From contig FN648563.1 in assembly GCA_000310025.1 (NCBI GenBank), positions 114,410-129,773 of the forward strand: a stretch of DNA of 15,364 nt. The letters are read 5' to 3'. This document shows, piece by piece, positions 8,069-15,336 of this stretch (the first letter of the stretch is position 1; every line of letters starts with the position of its first letter). Below the pieces are notes generated by a model that did not search any database, was not told where the DNA came from, and saw only the letters and a list, made by a program, of their open reading frames with translations. The stretch is from Ectocarpus siliculosus (lineage: Eukaryota > Sar > Phaeophyceae > Ectocarpales > Ectocarpaceae). A program made the translations under genes and the position numbers.

Positions 8069-9080
8069 AGCATACTGCAGTGGAGGGTTACGCCCACAGT
8101 CCTACTTGGCGCCAGACTTGTTCTGCTGGTGCGCGATTTCCCCGGAACTCGCGTCCGGGACAACTATATATGGCGGAGGGTGTGGGCGGAGAGGAAGCAA
8201 CTTTGTGAGGGTCTACGTAAAAGTATCTTCCCAGAGCACAGTCCCACACAGATTGTTGTTGTTGAGGGGGTGTTGTATATATAATTGTCCATCCCAGGTA
8301 ATCCCACTCTGCTATGTGAAGAATTATCCCGCGGGAAAAACGATACATAGCACCAACCACAGGCAGAACTGCAGTATCTCGTTCGGTTTTACCCCCACGG
8401 GTTTTCAACTTGCTACATCTGGCTCTACTACTACTTGCCGTCGCCATCAGGAACGAGGATAGTTCGATAGAAGAAATCTCTTGGAAGGAAGATCAAGTTG
8501 CAGGCTGTGAGGAAAGAGGACAGATGATGATGGAGCCATGGAGCCCTCTCTCAAGCCCTCTCTCAAGCCCTACGCCCATGGAAGCGGCTAAACTATTGAC
8601 AGACGTCCCGATAAGAACCAGTATCAAAAGGGCAGCCAGCGAAGCAAACACGCACACGGATAAAGTTTTAGTCTCCCTCCCGACTACTACTGTAGACCGC
8701 AGGTACACATACCGGTTGATTCGTTACTACCCCTACAACAGCAGTTCTTCACTGACTGTCGTTTTCCCCTCATCCGTACTCAAACTCTTCCTCGTCTTGC
8801 GAGAAAATGGGCACAGGAAAGGAATCAAATTCCGACCACCGCACTGAAGTGCAAGAAAGGCAACTGCCGACTGCCTTGCCCATGAATCACTCAGTCGCGC
8901 GCTGGGGCTGTCTGTCGCTCGCACTGTCCGATGCGGTCCGACATGACACGTCTCATCAAGTCTCTGTGGCGTATATTATCAAACGCAAACATGCAGACAT
9001 CCACGCGTTTCCGTAAGAAGAGATCCATAATGTTGCCCTTGCTTTCGATCACCCCACCCGTTCCGTATTGTGCGCCGCCC
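8069..9080. other. Stretch of about 1 kb without a supported gene
   Basis: It contains TATA-like sequences in front of the minus-strand coding region (CCATATATAG at about 8175-8166 and ATTATATATAC near 8275, minus strand). A twice-repeated CCCTCTCTCAAG lies at about 8542-8567. A plus-strand ATG frame at 8524-8847 (107 codons) and a minus-strand ATG frame at 8447-8088 exist but show no recognisable domain. The latter could hold a first exon (MATASSSRARCSKLKTRG) for the downstream minus-strand gene, but no phase-compatible donor was found. Confidence 0.35.
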
Positions 9081-9093
9081 TTGTCTCTGTCTT

Positions 9094-9147
<54 letters not shown>
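9081..9147. repeat. CT microsatellite (pure core 9096-9147)
   Basis: About 26 TC units are preceded by degenerate TTGTCTCTG. It is opposite in strand sense to the GA tract at 4465. Confidence 0.95.
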
Positions 9148-9152
<5 letters not shown>

Positions 9153-10003
9153 CTTTTCCGCGGCTGTCGTCAACCATTGTCTTTCAGTTTGAGTTCAACC
9201 AGTTCAACGCTTCCTCTCTCTTTGTGTTTTCCGAACCTTAGTCCACGCATCGGAAATGAAATACCGAGACCATGTTTGCGAGAGCTTGAGGGTCGCAGGC
9301 TACCAGACTGCAGCCAAATCACCTCTATGATCTCGGTTCTGGCCTCGCGCGAGAGATGACACACAAGGCATACATATTCCGTTGCACATGCTACATGTAA
9401 CGAAGACAATACCATATACATATGAGAGGTGCTCGCAATATCTTATACATCGCTTCGTTGGTTCAATCAAGCTCGTGGCTACAGGCTAGCCGAACGTTTT
9501 CCACCAGTCAGACTAGTCTAGTCTAGGTGTAGTCTCCCTCTCTCAGACTGCAGCACGCGCACGTACCATTCCCGTTCATATGTCATTGAACACACCACAG
9601 CTTGCGGTCGTCGGAAATTTATCCGCAGATATCTTCCCGCTGTCAATTGGAATTACCGGTCCCACTCAAATCGTCCGGGTTCCCATTCATCACCCCCAAA
9701 CCGTTTCCAACAAAATTAAAGTGCGGTTATCATCTGTGCGAACGTCGGGTGGGTAACGTCGTCAGTGGTTGGGACCCAGGTGACCTGCTGTCTTTTATCT
9801 TGCCCACAATGTTTGTTTCGATGTTAACATTTTCGTACTGCGGTTGTTTTATCCAACCTCAAACAGATTCCTCTCGTCACGCCAACCAAAACTCGCATCA
9901 TATGCCACACAGACAGATAGACGGACTCCCTGGGAAAAAGGAAAAGGTTTCATCACTTGAGGCCGGGGCTATATGCCTACACACTGCTGTTTTTGTCATG
10001 GAT
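9148..10003. other. Stretch of about 850 bp without a supported gene
   Basis: The only long frame (9602-10114, plus) has no ATG start, lacks domain-like segments and runs into MITE copy C, so I do not call it. A short CTAGTCTAGTCTAG repeat lies near 9512-9526. Confidence 0.4.
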
Positions 10004-10062
10004 TGTTATCGGGCATTAAAAATCGTCCAAGGGGGTGCGGTATCTTATGCAACGTACGGCAC
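10004..10062 (+). mobile_element. MITE-like repeat terminus, copy C
   Basis: The reverse complement reads GCCGTACGTTGCATAAGATA, then CCGCACCCCCTTGGACGATT and TTTAATGCCCGAT. This aligns along about 55 bases with the left end of copy A (GTACCGTACGTGGTAATATA, then CGACACCCCCTGGGCCGATT). The body should lie to the left, but no clear partner terminus was found within a few hundred bases, so only this end is called. Confidence 0.55.
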
Positions 10063-10252
10063 TGCTTCTCGGACTGCAGCGATGATGTCTGTCTATACAC
10101 TGCTGGTCACATGAAATATTTACCTGGAGGCGTTCGAATTGACGAAGCCGTTCAGGTCGCCAGCTCGACGACTCCACTACCTACCCTCGTCCTGCGGAAC
10201 TCCATGACCTGCGGCCTCGCCTGCCGCCCCCCTACCGCCAGCATGGATAGCA

Positions 10253-10504
10253 GTGCCTGACAAAGCGGCTGCTCCTCAAAGCGTCTCCGAGTGGATCCGT
10301 AGGGGTTGCCGGAGCAACGACTCTTATCCCGTTCTCTACACCAACGAGTACCACACCGACAAATGTATCCACAACCTGGCTCAGGAAATCGCCAAGATGC
10401 CCACTGTGATCTTGGCTCGTCATCGTACGAACGTGATATGTACCTTTGCTGTCCGACGCGACACCTGGTACAGCACATGTACAACCGGAGATCATCACCA
10501 ATGA
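10253..10504 (+). CDS. Terminal exon or remnant of an unrecognised protein
   Basis: The frame ends in TGA at 10502-10504 and reads like protein (PQSVSEWIRRGCRSND, PVLYTNEYHTDKCIHNLAQE, TFAVRRDTWYSTC). It has no convincing ATG. An acceptor-like ATAGCAG|TG at about 10252 would start it as a last exon. Immediately upstream a different frame also reads like protein (DDSTTYPRPAELHDLRPRL, about 10155-10240) and stops at a TAG near 10247, so a one-base shift or an intron may separate two parts of one gene. AATAAA at 10532-10537, within an A-rich tail, fits a 3' end. No family is recognised. Confidence 0.35.
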   Translation: MPDKAAAPQSVSEWIRRGCRSNDSYPVLYTNEYHTDKCIHNLAQEIAKMPTVILARHRTNVICTFAVRRDTWYSTCTTGDHHQ

Positions 10505-10531
10505 GTAAAAAAACAAATTATGAGAAAAAAA

Positions 10532-10537
10532 AATAAA
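10532..10537 (+). terminator. Poly(A) signal AATAAA
   Basis: AATAAA lies 28 bases after the TGA at 10502-10504, in an A-rich stretch. It is the only such signal that sits correctly behind a candidate exon in this window. Confidence 0.4.
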
Positions 10538-10789
10538 ACATTGTTTTTGTCTGTGATGAAGAACGAGAAAGTCCGCTGTCAGAGCCAGCCTGCAGCACGC
10601 GCCCTGGCTAACGTTGTGGAGGACGTGCGACCCGGCGGTTATCTGGCGCTAAGGTGACAACTGCCCGATAGTATAGCCGTTTACATGGTGTCTGCGAACA
10701 GTTTGAGTGGTGTTCGTGTGGGTTTATTGGTCCGAGGAAGTGGCCTCACAACTTGCACAAGTTTTTGCTTTCATATTCAAGCGCGCGCA

Positions 10790-10886
10790 CGCTTTTGCCC
10801 GAGCTCATTCTTCTCATCCCCCTCTCGTTCTCCCTTTGGACTCCGTTTTCTCACTCTCAGCCTCTCCATCTTCTCTAGTCATCACG
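10790..10886 (+). promoter_or_regulatory. Pyrimidine-rich leader before the ATG at 10887
   Basis: The 95 bases before the start codon are strongly C/T-biased (CTTCTCATCCCCCTCTCGTT, TCTCAGCCTCTCCATCTTCT). This resembles a transcription-start or leader region. No TATA box is evident nearby. Confidence 0.35.
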
Positions 10887-11087
10887 ATGTCCTCCGCCCG
10901 CTGCGTCCAAGGTCGTTCTGCGGCGAGGGGTGTCCATTCCGAGGTCAACGCGAATGAAGCCCATCATCACCAAACCCGTGGGCGCACTGTTTCCAAGGCC
11001 ACCAAATCCCCGTCCAAGTCCTGCACGACTCCGAAGGAGAAGGGTCGCAAGACCATCGTCCGGAAGAAGAGGCGAGCGCCATCCTTG
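10887..11087 (+). CDS. First exon of a small basic, probably nuclear protein
   Basis: An ATG opens 67 codons ending exactly at a good donor (TCCTTG|GTGAGT), phase 0. The peptide starts MSSARCVQGRSAARGV and is rich in Lys, Arg, Ser and Thr (RGRTVSKATKSPSKSC, KEKGRKTIVRKKRRAPSL). KKRR is a classical nuclear localisation pattern. It resembles histone-tail-like or linker-type basic sequence in composition only, and I recognise no family. Together with 11205-11516 it would make a 170-residue protein. Confidence 0.5.
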
Positions 11088-11204
11088 GTGAGTCTCACGT
11101 GTTGTCCCCGAATATATCCTGCATCGTTTGGAATGTATGGGCGCATGGGCGCATGCGCATGCATGCACCCATTTTGCCTTTTTTTTCGCGGTTTTTTTTT
11201 CTAG
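11088..11204 (+). other. Intron of 117 bp
   Basis: It begins GTGAGTCTCACG and ends with a T-rich tract (GCGGTTTTTTTTTCTAG). Both ends are strong splice consensus sequences and the frame is kept open across the junction. This is the best-formed intron in the window. Confidence 0.65.
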
Positions 11205-11516
11205 GTCCGCCCTGTCGTTCGTTGTTCTCCCTTCTCACTTAAGTACAATCGACCGCTGTGGCCGTTGTCGCTGTCTTGGGCCCCTCTGCACCCACCCAGT
11301 GCATCCGGGCTCTGCACCCCGTCAGCGCTGCATTCATTCATTGCTTCGCCCGCACCTCGCACGCTGTTCAATTGTTTTCACGCATCGATCAGTCGCCACA
11401 TCCCCGTGCCCAAGGCAGCTGCTCGCATCCATGCTCTCCGCAATCTACCATCGACCGCGCTGCAGTCATCCAAGTGTACGCACACACAGAATTCGATTAT
11501 TGCATCACGGGTATAA
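11205..11516 (+). CDS. Second exon of the basic-protein gene (tentative)
   Basis: After the CTAG acceptor the phase-0 frame runs 103 codons to TAA (11514-11516). It starts VRPVVRCSPFSLKYNRPLW and continues as Ser/Pro/His-rich sequence (PPSASGLCTPSALHSF, SRHIPVPKAAARIHAL). The open length supports coding, but composition is biased and no domain is seen, so part may be UTR or a further intron. Confidence 0.35.
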   Translation, partial: VRPVVRCSPFSLKYNRPLWPLSLSWAPLHPPSASGLCTPSALHSFIASPAPRTLFNCFHASISRHIPVPKAAARIHALRNLPSTALQSSKCTHTQNSIIASRV

Positions 11517-11926
11517 ATCATCAGTGTATAGACTTAAAAAGACTCGAAATAAGTCCAGTACCCAGCCGGTTTTCCTCCACTCACTGAAAAGACTCCACCA
11601 CATCCCGTTCGACTGCTGTGGGTATATCTCGAATGGGTAGTCTTTCTGTGTGTATTTTTATTATTCCTTAATTGTCTGCATATACCCGGTCTTCCTCTCT
11701 CCTCTCTCTCTCCTCTCTCTCTCCCTCTCTCTACCACTTACTATACGTAGAAGCGGGTTTTCGTGTTTCGATCTTGAGTCGTCAGGTCGTCGCCCGTCTG
11801 TGCAATCGCAAGATATGACAACCACGGGTAACGCTTTTTCTCGACACCCGCACTCGTTCGGTCGCGCATGTTCCTCACTCCTCAACGTTCTCCCACATCC
11901 CAACTTACCCAGCCTTCGTTAACAGC
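11517..11926. other. Stretch of about 410 bp without a supported gene
   Basis: It includes a CT-rich block (11690-11732). Short frames on both strands overlap one another and have no protein-like features. Confidence 0.4.
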
Positions 11927-12144
11927 GTACCGTACGTGGTAATATACGACACCCCCTGGGCCGATTTTCAAAGCTCGATTACTCCACAAAGAGTACACAC
12001 GAAGGAAACGATACATTTTCGGAAAGCACTCGATGAGATGGCTTGAACGCTACCGTTTACGGCGCTGCCATTCTTGCTGCTGTGGATCAATTGAGCTTTA
12101 CACATCGACCCGGGGTGTGTGGTATCTTGTGTCACATACGGTAT
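11927..12144 (+). mobile_element. MITE-like element, copy A, with imperfect terminal inverted repeats
   Basis: The left end GTACCGTACGTGGTAATATA runs on into CGACACCCCCTGGGCCGATT and TTCAAAGCTCGATT (to about 11980). The right end AATTGAGC..CGGGGTGTGTGGTATCTTGTGTCACATACGGTA is an imperfect inverted match of about 55 bp. The 218-bp length, non-coding interior and inverted ends fit a miniature inverted-repeat element. It shares its interior (TTTTCGGAAAGC...GGCGCTGCCA) with copy B and one end with copies C and D. Its ends do not resemble the outer ends of the large element, so another transposase is implied. Confidence 0.65.
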
Positions 12145-12600
12145 GTTGAAAGTCTGCGTCAATGGTGTCGGGATCGCGATTGCGTTTATCGTGTGTGTGT
12201 GTTGTTGGCGGGTATCGACACCGCTGTCGCGTTGTATCGCCTCCTGTCGTTTCGTCACTCATGACAATCTTCTTCCTGTTTTGTAGTTCGAACGATTACG
12301 CATTTGCTCATGCGGGTATAGTCGCTGCTGGTGTTTCGGAGGTGTCGTTGGCATAGCCCGTCGGTCAAGATTATCGTTCGGGTGGATGTTCCCTTTTGAT
12401 TTCGTCTACGCTAGTTTACGTGGGAAGCTCATCTCGGGTACATATTCGGTGAAAAGCTGCCACATTAAAGAGCCGGTCAACATCGTTCAAAACACATAAA
12501 CGTTTGAACACGAACGTCGGGAAAAGCATGCCACACACAAACAACTTCTACCCCCATGCCCACGTTTCATCGATCGTGTATTTTACGGGGAAAACGAAGT
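12145..12600. other. Stretch of about 455 bp without a supported gene
   Basis: Only short frames are present, none with protein-like sequence. Nothing else was recognised. Confidence 0.4.
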
Positions 12601-12616
12601 AGATGCATGTTGGAAT

Positions 12617-12671
12617 CGCTTCCTTAAGCGAGGCGGCGCAAGCCGCCGAAACCCCTTGTAGGTTTTACAAG
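12617..12671. repeat. Three consecutive perfect hairpins
   Basis: CGCTT-CCTT-AAGCG (12617-12630), GGCGGC-GCAA-GCCGCC (12632-12647; GCAA is a GNRA tetraloop) and CTTGTA-GGTTT-TACAAG (12655-12671) follow with gaps of only 1 and 7 bases. The stems are fully paired. They end directly at MITE terminus D, so they may belong to that element's interior or to a structured RNA. No known RNA family is recognised. Confidence 0.6.
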
Positions 12672-12713
12672 TGACGAAGAGCGTGTGGTATCTTATGCAA
12701 CCTATGCCAGGTA
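12658..12713 (+). mobile_element. MITE-like repeat terminus, copy D
   Basis: GTGTGGTATCTTATGCAACC matches the core of the termini of copies A, B and C. Further in, agreement fades (ACAAGTGACGAAGAGC). Only one end was identified. Confidence 0.4.
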
Positions 12714-12925
12714 CTCCGTATAAACAGAGGATGGCATGTGTTGTGCCACTCAAGTACGTCCTGTAACGCCTGAACAGCGGTGACAGGTAATACGTGCACA
12801 CCACACACAAGAATGCATGCACACCCACATGTAAGGTGGATAGAATCCGCGTCGGTGCTCCGTGGGGTTGTTCCGAGCGCGAGTGAAAGAGTTAGAACAT
12901 TCAAAGGTACGACATTGGCGTCCCT

Positions 12926-13303
12926 TCAGCCGGAGAATCCGGCAACATGCACTTGATTCTTTACAAATCGGAAATCAACGGTGCCGCACCCCGGGGAGGG
13001 GATGAACTTTGCATCTGAATTGCGCGCCCGGAGTACGTACATACAGGGGGGGGGGTCGTATTTTTCCTGCCATTGAATACCCCGAGTAATGGTATAACCC
13101 GGGGGGAGAACAGCAACCTCGACACACATCCACATATTCTGTGTTCCCGCAATGGACAATAAATGCGAAGTATGCATACTAACATCCAATCCGATCGATA
13201 CGGCCATGTGCCCTTTTTTCTTTTCGCTACCGGCAGTCGAATGATATTGGATACAGTATTCCGCGGCGTCCACATAGGAATTGCAATATATTAAACCATG
13301 CAT
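12926..13303 (-). CDS. Hypothetical ORF of 125 codons
   Basis: A true ATG frame on the minus strand starts MHGLIYCNSYVDAAEYC and includes MWMCVEVAVLPPGYTITRGI. It crosses a C-run (Pro codons at about 13048-13056), which makes its frame sensitive to sequencing error. There is no recognised domain and no supporting splice or poly(A) signals, so it may be chance. Confidence 0.2.
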   Translation of the reverse strand: MHGLIYCNSYVDAAEYCIQYHSTAGSEKKKGHMAVSIGLDVSMHTSHLLSIAGTQNMWMCVEVAVLPPGYTITRGIQWQEKYDPPPCMYVLRARNSDAKFIPSPGCGTVDFRFVKNQVHVAGFSG

Positions 13304-13742
13304 TTTTCAAGGACAGGGCTTCCACTCAAGAGTTTGGTTTCTTGATTCCCACGGGGTTCGCAAGAGGACATGGTCGATGTTGGCCCCCGGTTGTATCTCC
13401 GATTCGATGGTCACCCAACAAGTTCATCTCTTGCATAGATGTATGCGAGTCCATTGCTTTCTCCCTCTGCCTTTAAGGCCGTTTCCTATAGCAACGAAAA
13501 ATCTCGGGAAAAAAAATGCGCAATTTCCTGCTTGATGACTTCTTTGTTTCTGCAAGAGTTTCAAATTTGGGGTGGGCCGTATCTCACATTCTGGGTGTAG
13601 ATCGTCATGGTTGGCCCGAGATGCTTCATTTGTTCAAATACATAGCGTCTGCAAAGTTCCCGCCCACAGCATACCACACTCTATCCGACCAACTCATACA
13701 TTTTTGCACCCTCCGCCGTTCTCGACCTCTGTCGCCCCGTGG
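13304..13742. other. Stretch of about 440 bp without a supported gene
   Basis: The last 60 bases are pyrimidine-rich (TTTTTGCACCCTCCGCCG) and end in GGATGCAG, which can serve as the splice acceptor or the start codon of the decayed gene that follows. Two overlapping plus-strand frames (13516-13842 and 13572-13793) show no domain. Confidence 0.35.
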
Positions 13743-14556
13743 ATGCAGGACTCGGACAATGCCGTCCAACCCATGCAAGAGTTCGGTTCATAGTACGACC
13801 CGGAGAGCGACCCCGGCAACGACTCGAGGGACGAAGAGCTGACCGTCGACCCCAACCGGTTCGACAACGACGACAACGGCGGTGAGGGGTCTGACGCAGG
13901 CAGCGTGGGCCTTCTCGCGCCGCGGCCGCTCCCGGCGACGATGCGCGGCAACGACGCCCGCTCGGTCCGCCTGCCTTCCAGGGGCGGCGGGCATGCAGGG
14001 CAGTCCTCCAGCCGCCGCGATCCCGCCAGCACCTCTTCGGCCCATGCGGATGGTCGCGCCGCTTCCTCTTCACGCGGCGGAGCTGCCGCGGTTGTGCGCA
14101 GCTCTGTGACGGGCGGCGGACGCGATGCCGCCAGCACCTCTTCGGCCCACGCGGGTGGTCTTGCCGGTGCCTTTTCACGCGGCGGAGCTGCCTCGGTCGT
14201 GCACAGCTCTGTGACGGGCGGCGGACGCGATGCCGCCAGCACCTCTTCTACCCAGGCGGACGGTCGTTCCGGTGCCTCTTCAAGCGGCGGAGCTGCCTCG
14301 GTCGTGCGCAGCTCTGTGACGGGCGGCGGACGCGATGCCGCCAGCACCTCTTCGGCCCACGCGGGTGGTCTTGCCGGTGCCTTTTCACGCGGCGGAGCTG
14401 CCTCGGTCGTGCACCGCGCTGCCTCGACCGGCGCCTCCGGCACTTCACCGTAAGCAGATCAACTCTGGAATGACCGGGGATGAGCTTTACGACTGCCTCC
14501 TGACCGCTCATGTGAACGTGGTGGCTAGGTCAGGTCTGCTGGTCAACCCGCAGTTG
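13743..14556 (+). pseudogene. Decayed gene fragment: acidic segment, 35-residue tandem repeats, then a terminal coding segment cut off at the right TIR
   Basis: From ATG 13743 (or from acceptor GGATGCAG|GAC at 13749) one frame reads MQDSDNAVQPMQEFGS, meets TAG (13791-13793), and resumes as YDPESDPGNDSRDEELTVDP and RFDNDDNGGEGSDAGSV. It then enters four Ala/Ser/Gly-rich 35-residue repeats and stops at TAA 14451. A different frame continues as coding-like sequence (INSGMTGDELYDCLLTAH, VNVVARSGLLVNPQL) to a perfect donor (TTG|GTAAGT at 14557). The TAG within an acidic run, and the frame change near 14430, point to a nonsense mutation and a frameshift; alternatively both are hidden introns. No exon downstream of the donor exists before the TIR at 14729, so the 3' end is missing. 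This looks like a captured host-gene fragment. No family is recognised. Confidence 0.5.
14016..14414 (+). repeat. 105-bp tandem repeat, four copies, coding for 35-residue units
   Basis: Units start at 14016, 14121, 14226 and 14331, each beginning CGCGAT(G/C)CCGCCAGCACC; the last is cut at about 14414. They encode DAASTSSAHAGGLAGAFSRG-type sequence. Copies 2 and 4 agree over 84 bases while copy 3 differs, indicating that a 210-bp dimer was duplicated. Open frames exist on both strands because the period is a multiple of three. Confidence 0.9.
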
Positions 14557-14728
14557 GTAAGTGATCGTTGTTTTGTACGATACCGTAGTATCCTTTGTCG
14601 TAGCCCCCCTCCGTGCAACCCCCCCCCCTCCCCCAAAAAGAAAAGAAAAATACCGCCGGGGTACCAAAAATACATTGTCGTAGGCCCGGATGACCATAGT
14701 TTTTTCGTACCCCCCCCACCCCTGTTTT
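14557..14728 (+). other. Truncated intron remnant and C-rich spacer before the right TIR
   Basis: It begins with GTAAGTGATCG, the start of an intron, and continues through two C-rich tracts (14605-14635 and 14711-14722). No acceptor and following exon can be recognised before the TIR starts at 14729. Confidence 0.45.
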
Positions 14729-14852
14729 CGGTGTTTGCCATCGGGGTTGGGTTTTCGTCGCTTGGCAACGACGTTGTAAAACAAGCCCCCCACTCGGTGT
14801 TTGCCATCGGGATTGGGTTTTCGTCGCTTGGCAACGACGTTGTAAAACAAGC
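14729..14852 (-). repeat. Two tandem 66-bp subterminal repeats, right TIR
   Basis: This is the inverted counterpart of the pair at 2150-2274, with the same CGTCG...CGACG core in each unit. Both arms carry two units, so the duplication predates the last homogenisation of the two TIRs. Confidence 0.85.
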
Positions 14853-14879
14853 CAATTCACTTCGTGAACTCGACAACCA

Positions 14880-14926
14880 GGTTACCGTTTTTTTTTTTTA
14901 CCTCGGTTTTATTTTTGGCGGTAACC
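14880..14926. repeat. Inverted repeat in right TIR, mirror of 2075-2122
   Basis: GGTTACCG at 14880-14887 and CGGTAACC at 14919-14926 flank a T-rich loop that differs in several positions from the loop of the left arm. The stems are unchanged. Confidence 0.6.
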
Positions 14927-15336
14927 ATAATGGTGGTCGAGTAGATCATGTTGTGCGGGGTCGAGAACCCTCACTCCGCGCAACGGGGGATGATCGCACC
15001 ACGTTGTGTTAAAATGGTCAAGCTTCCTCGAGGCAGTTACACAGTGCTTACAACTGTCTCTGGAAGTGAAAGCACCAGAAAATAAATTAAGTCATACGCA
15101 GCTGTCATCCGTACGCAAGCAAGTAAGCACAAGATGCCGAACACCCTTAGCAGGATGCAGCTCACCCTTCATGCGACTCGCCAAATACCTCACGGCGCTT
15201 CGCGCTTGGTGATGTGAGAGCCTGGTCCGGTGAGAACCCGGCGTGCTCCGTCCCGGCTTTGTAGGGATGCGAGGTCAATGGTCAAACGACTACGGCATGC
15301 ACGACTATGAGTACACCCCCCCCCCCCCCCCCCCCC

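Larger units (their letters stand above)
1670..15336. mobile_element. DNA transposon of about 13.7 kb with TIRs of about 605 bp, carrying a THAP/DDE transposase
   Basis: Two nearly identical copies of a roughly 605-bp sequence lie in opposite orientation at 1670-2274 and 14729-15336, each with a G-run (C-run on the right) at its outer edge. Between them lies a THAP-DDE_Tnp_4 transposase gene, the enzyme expected to cut such ends. The left flank is a LINE reverse transcriptase interrupted exactly where the TIR begins. The interior is mostly non-coding, with a few split or decayed genes and several small repeats. No target-site duplication can be called, because the boundaries are homopolymers and only 28 bases remain to the right. 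DDE_Tnp_4 transposases belong to the PIF/Harbinger-ISL2EU group, whose elements are usually only a few kb, so this one would be unusually large. The alternative is two separate inverted insertions of the 600-bp unit flanking an unrelated transposase gene. Confidence 0.7.
14729..15336 (-). repeat. Right long terminal inverted repeat
   Basis: This is the reverse complement of the left arm, from CGGTGTTTGCCATCGGGG at its inner edge to a 21-base C-run (15316-15336) at its outer edge. Just inside the C-run it reads GTGTACTCATAGTCGTGCATGC on the reverse strand, against GTACTCCTAGTTCGTGCATGC in the left arm. The inner edge also abuts a C-rich stretch (14711-14722), mirroring the inner G-run of the left arm. 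Beyond it only 28 bases of flank remain (15337-15364). Confidence 0.9.

Noticed and set aside
8524-8847. 107-codon plus-strand ATG frame beginning MMMEPWSPLSSPLSSP
   Set aside because: It contains a local nucleotide duplication, shows no domain, and has no splice or poly(A) context.
9602-10114. 170-codon plus-strand frame
   Set aside because: No ATG start, no domain-like segments, and it ends inside a MITE terminus.
13694-14443. 249-codon minus-strand frame over the 105-bp repeats
   Set aside because: Its length comes from repeats of a multiple-of-three period. The plus-strand frame has a coherent acidic N-terminal part and a splice donor downstream.
14335-15012. 225-codon plus-strand frame into the right TIR, with repeated FSSLGNDVVKQA-type sequence
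   Set aside because: The repeat part exists in both TIR arms because the 66-bp unit keeps frame, and the frame crosses C-runs and an intron-like region. Only its first 35 codons (to 14556) look coding.
1670-15336. Maverick/Polinton or polinton-like virus, suggested by size and long TIRs
   Set aside because: No capsid, packaging ATPase, protease, family B polymerase or retroviral-type integrase segment is visible, and coding density is far too low.
1670-15336. Inverted duplication created by assembly error
   Set aside because: The arms differ at about a dozen positions and stop cleanly at both inner and outer edges, which is not expected of a mis-joined palindrome. The homopolymer edges still deserve long-read confirmation.
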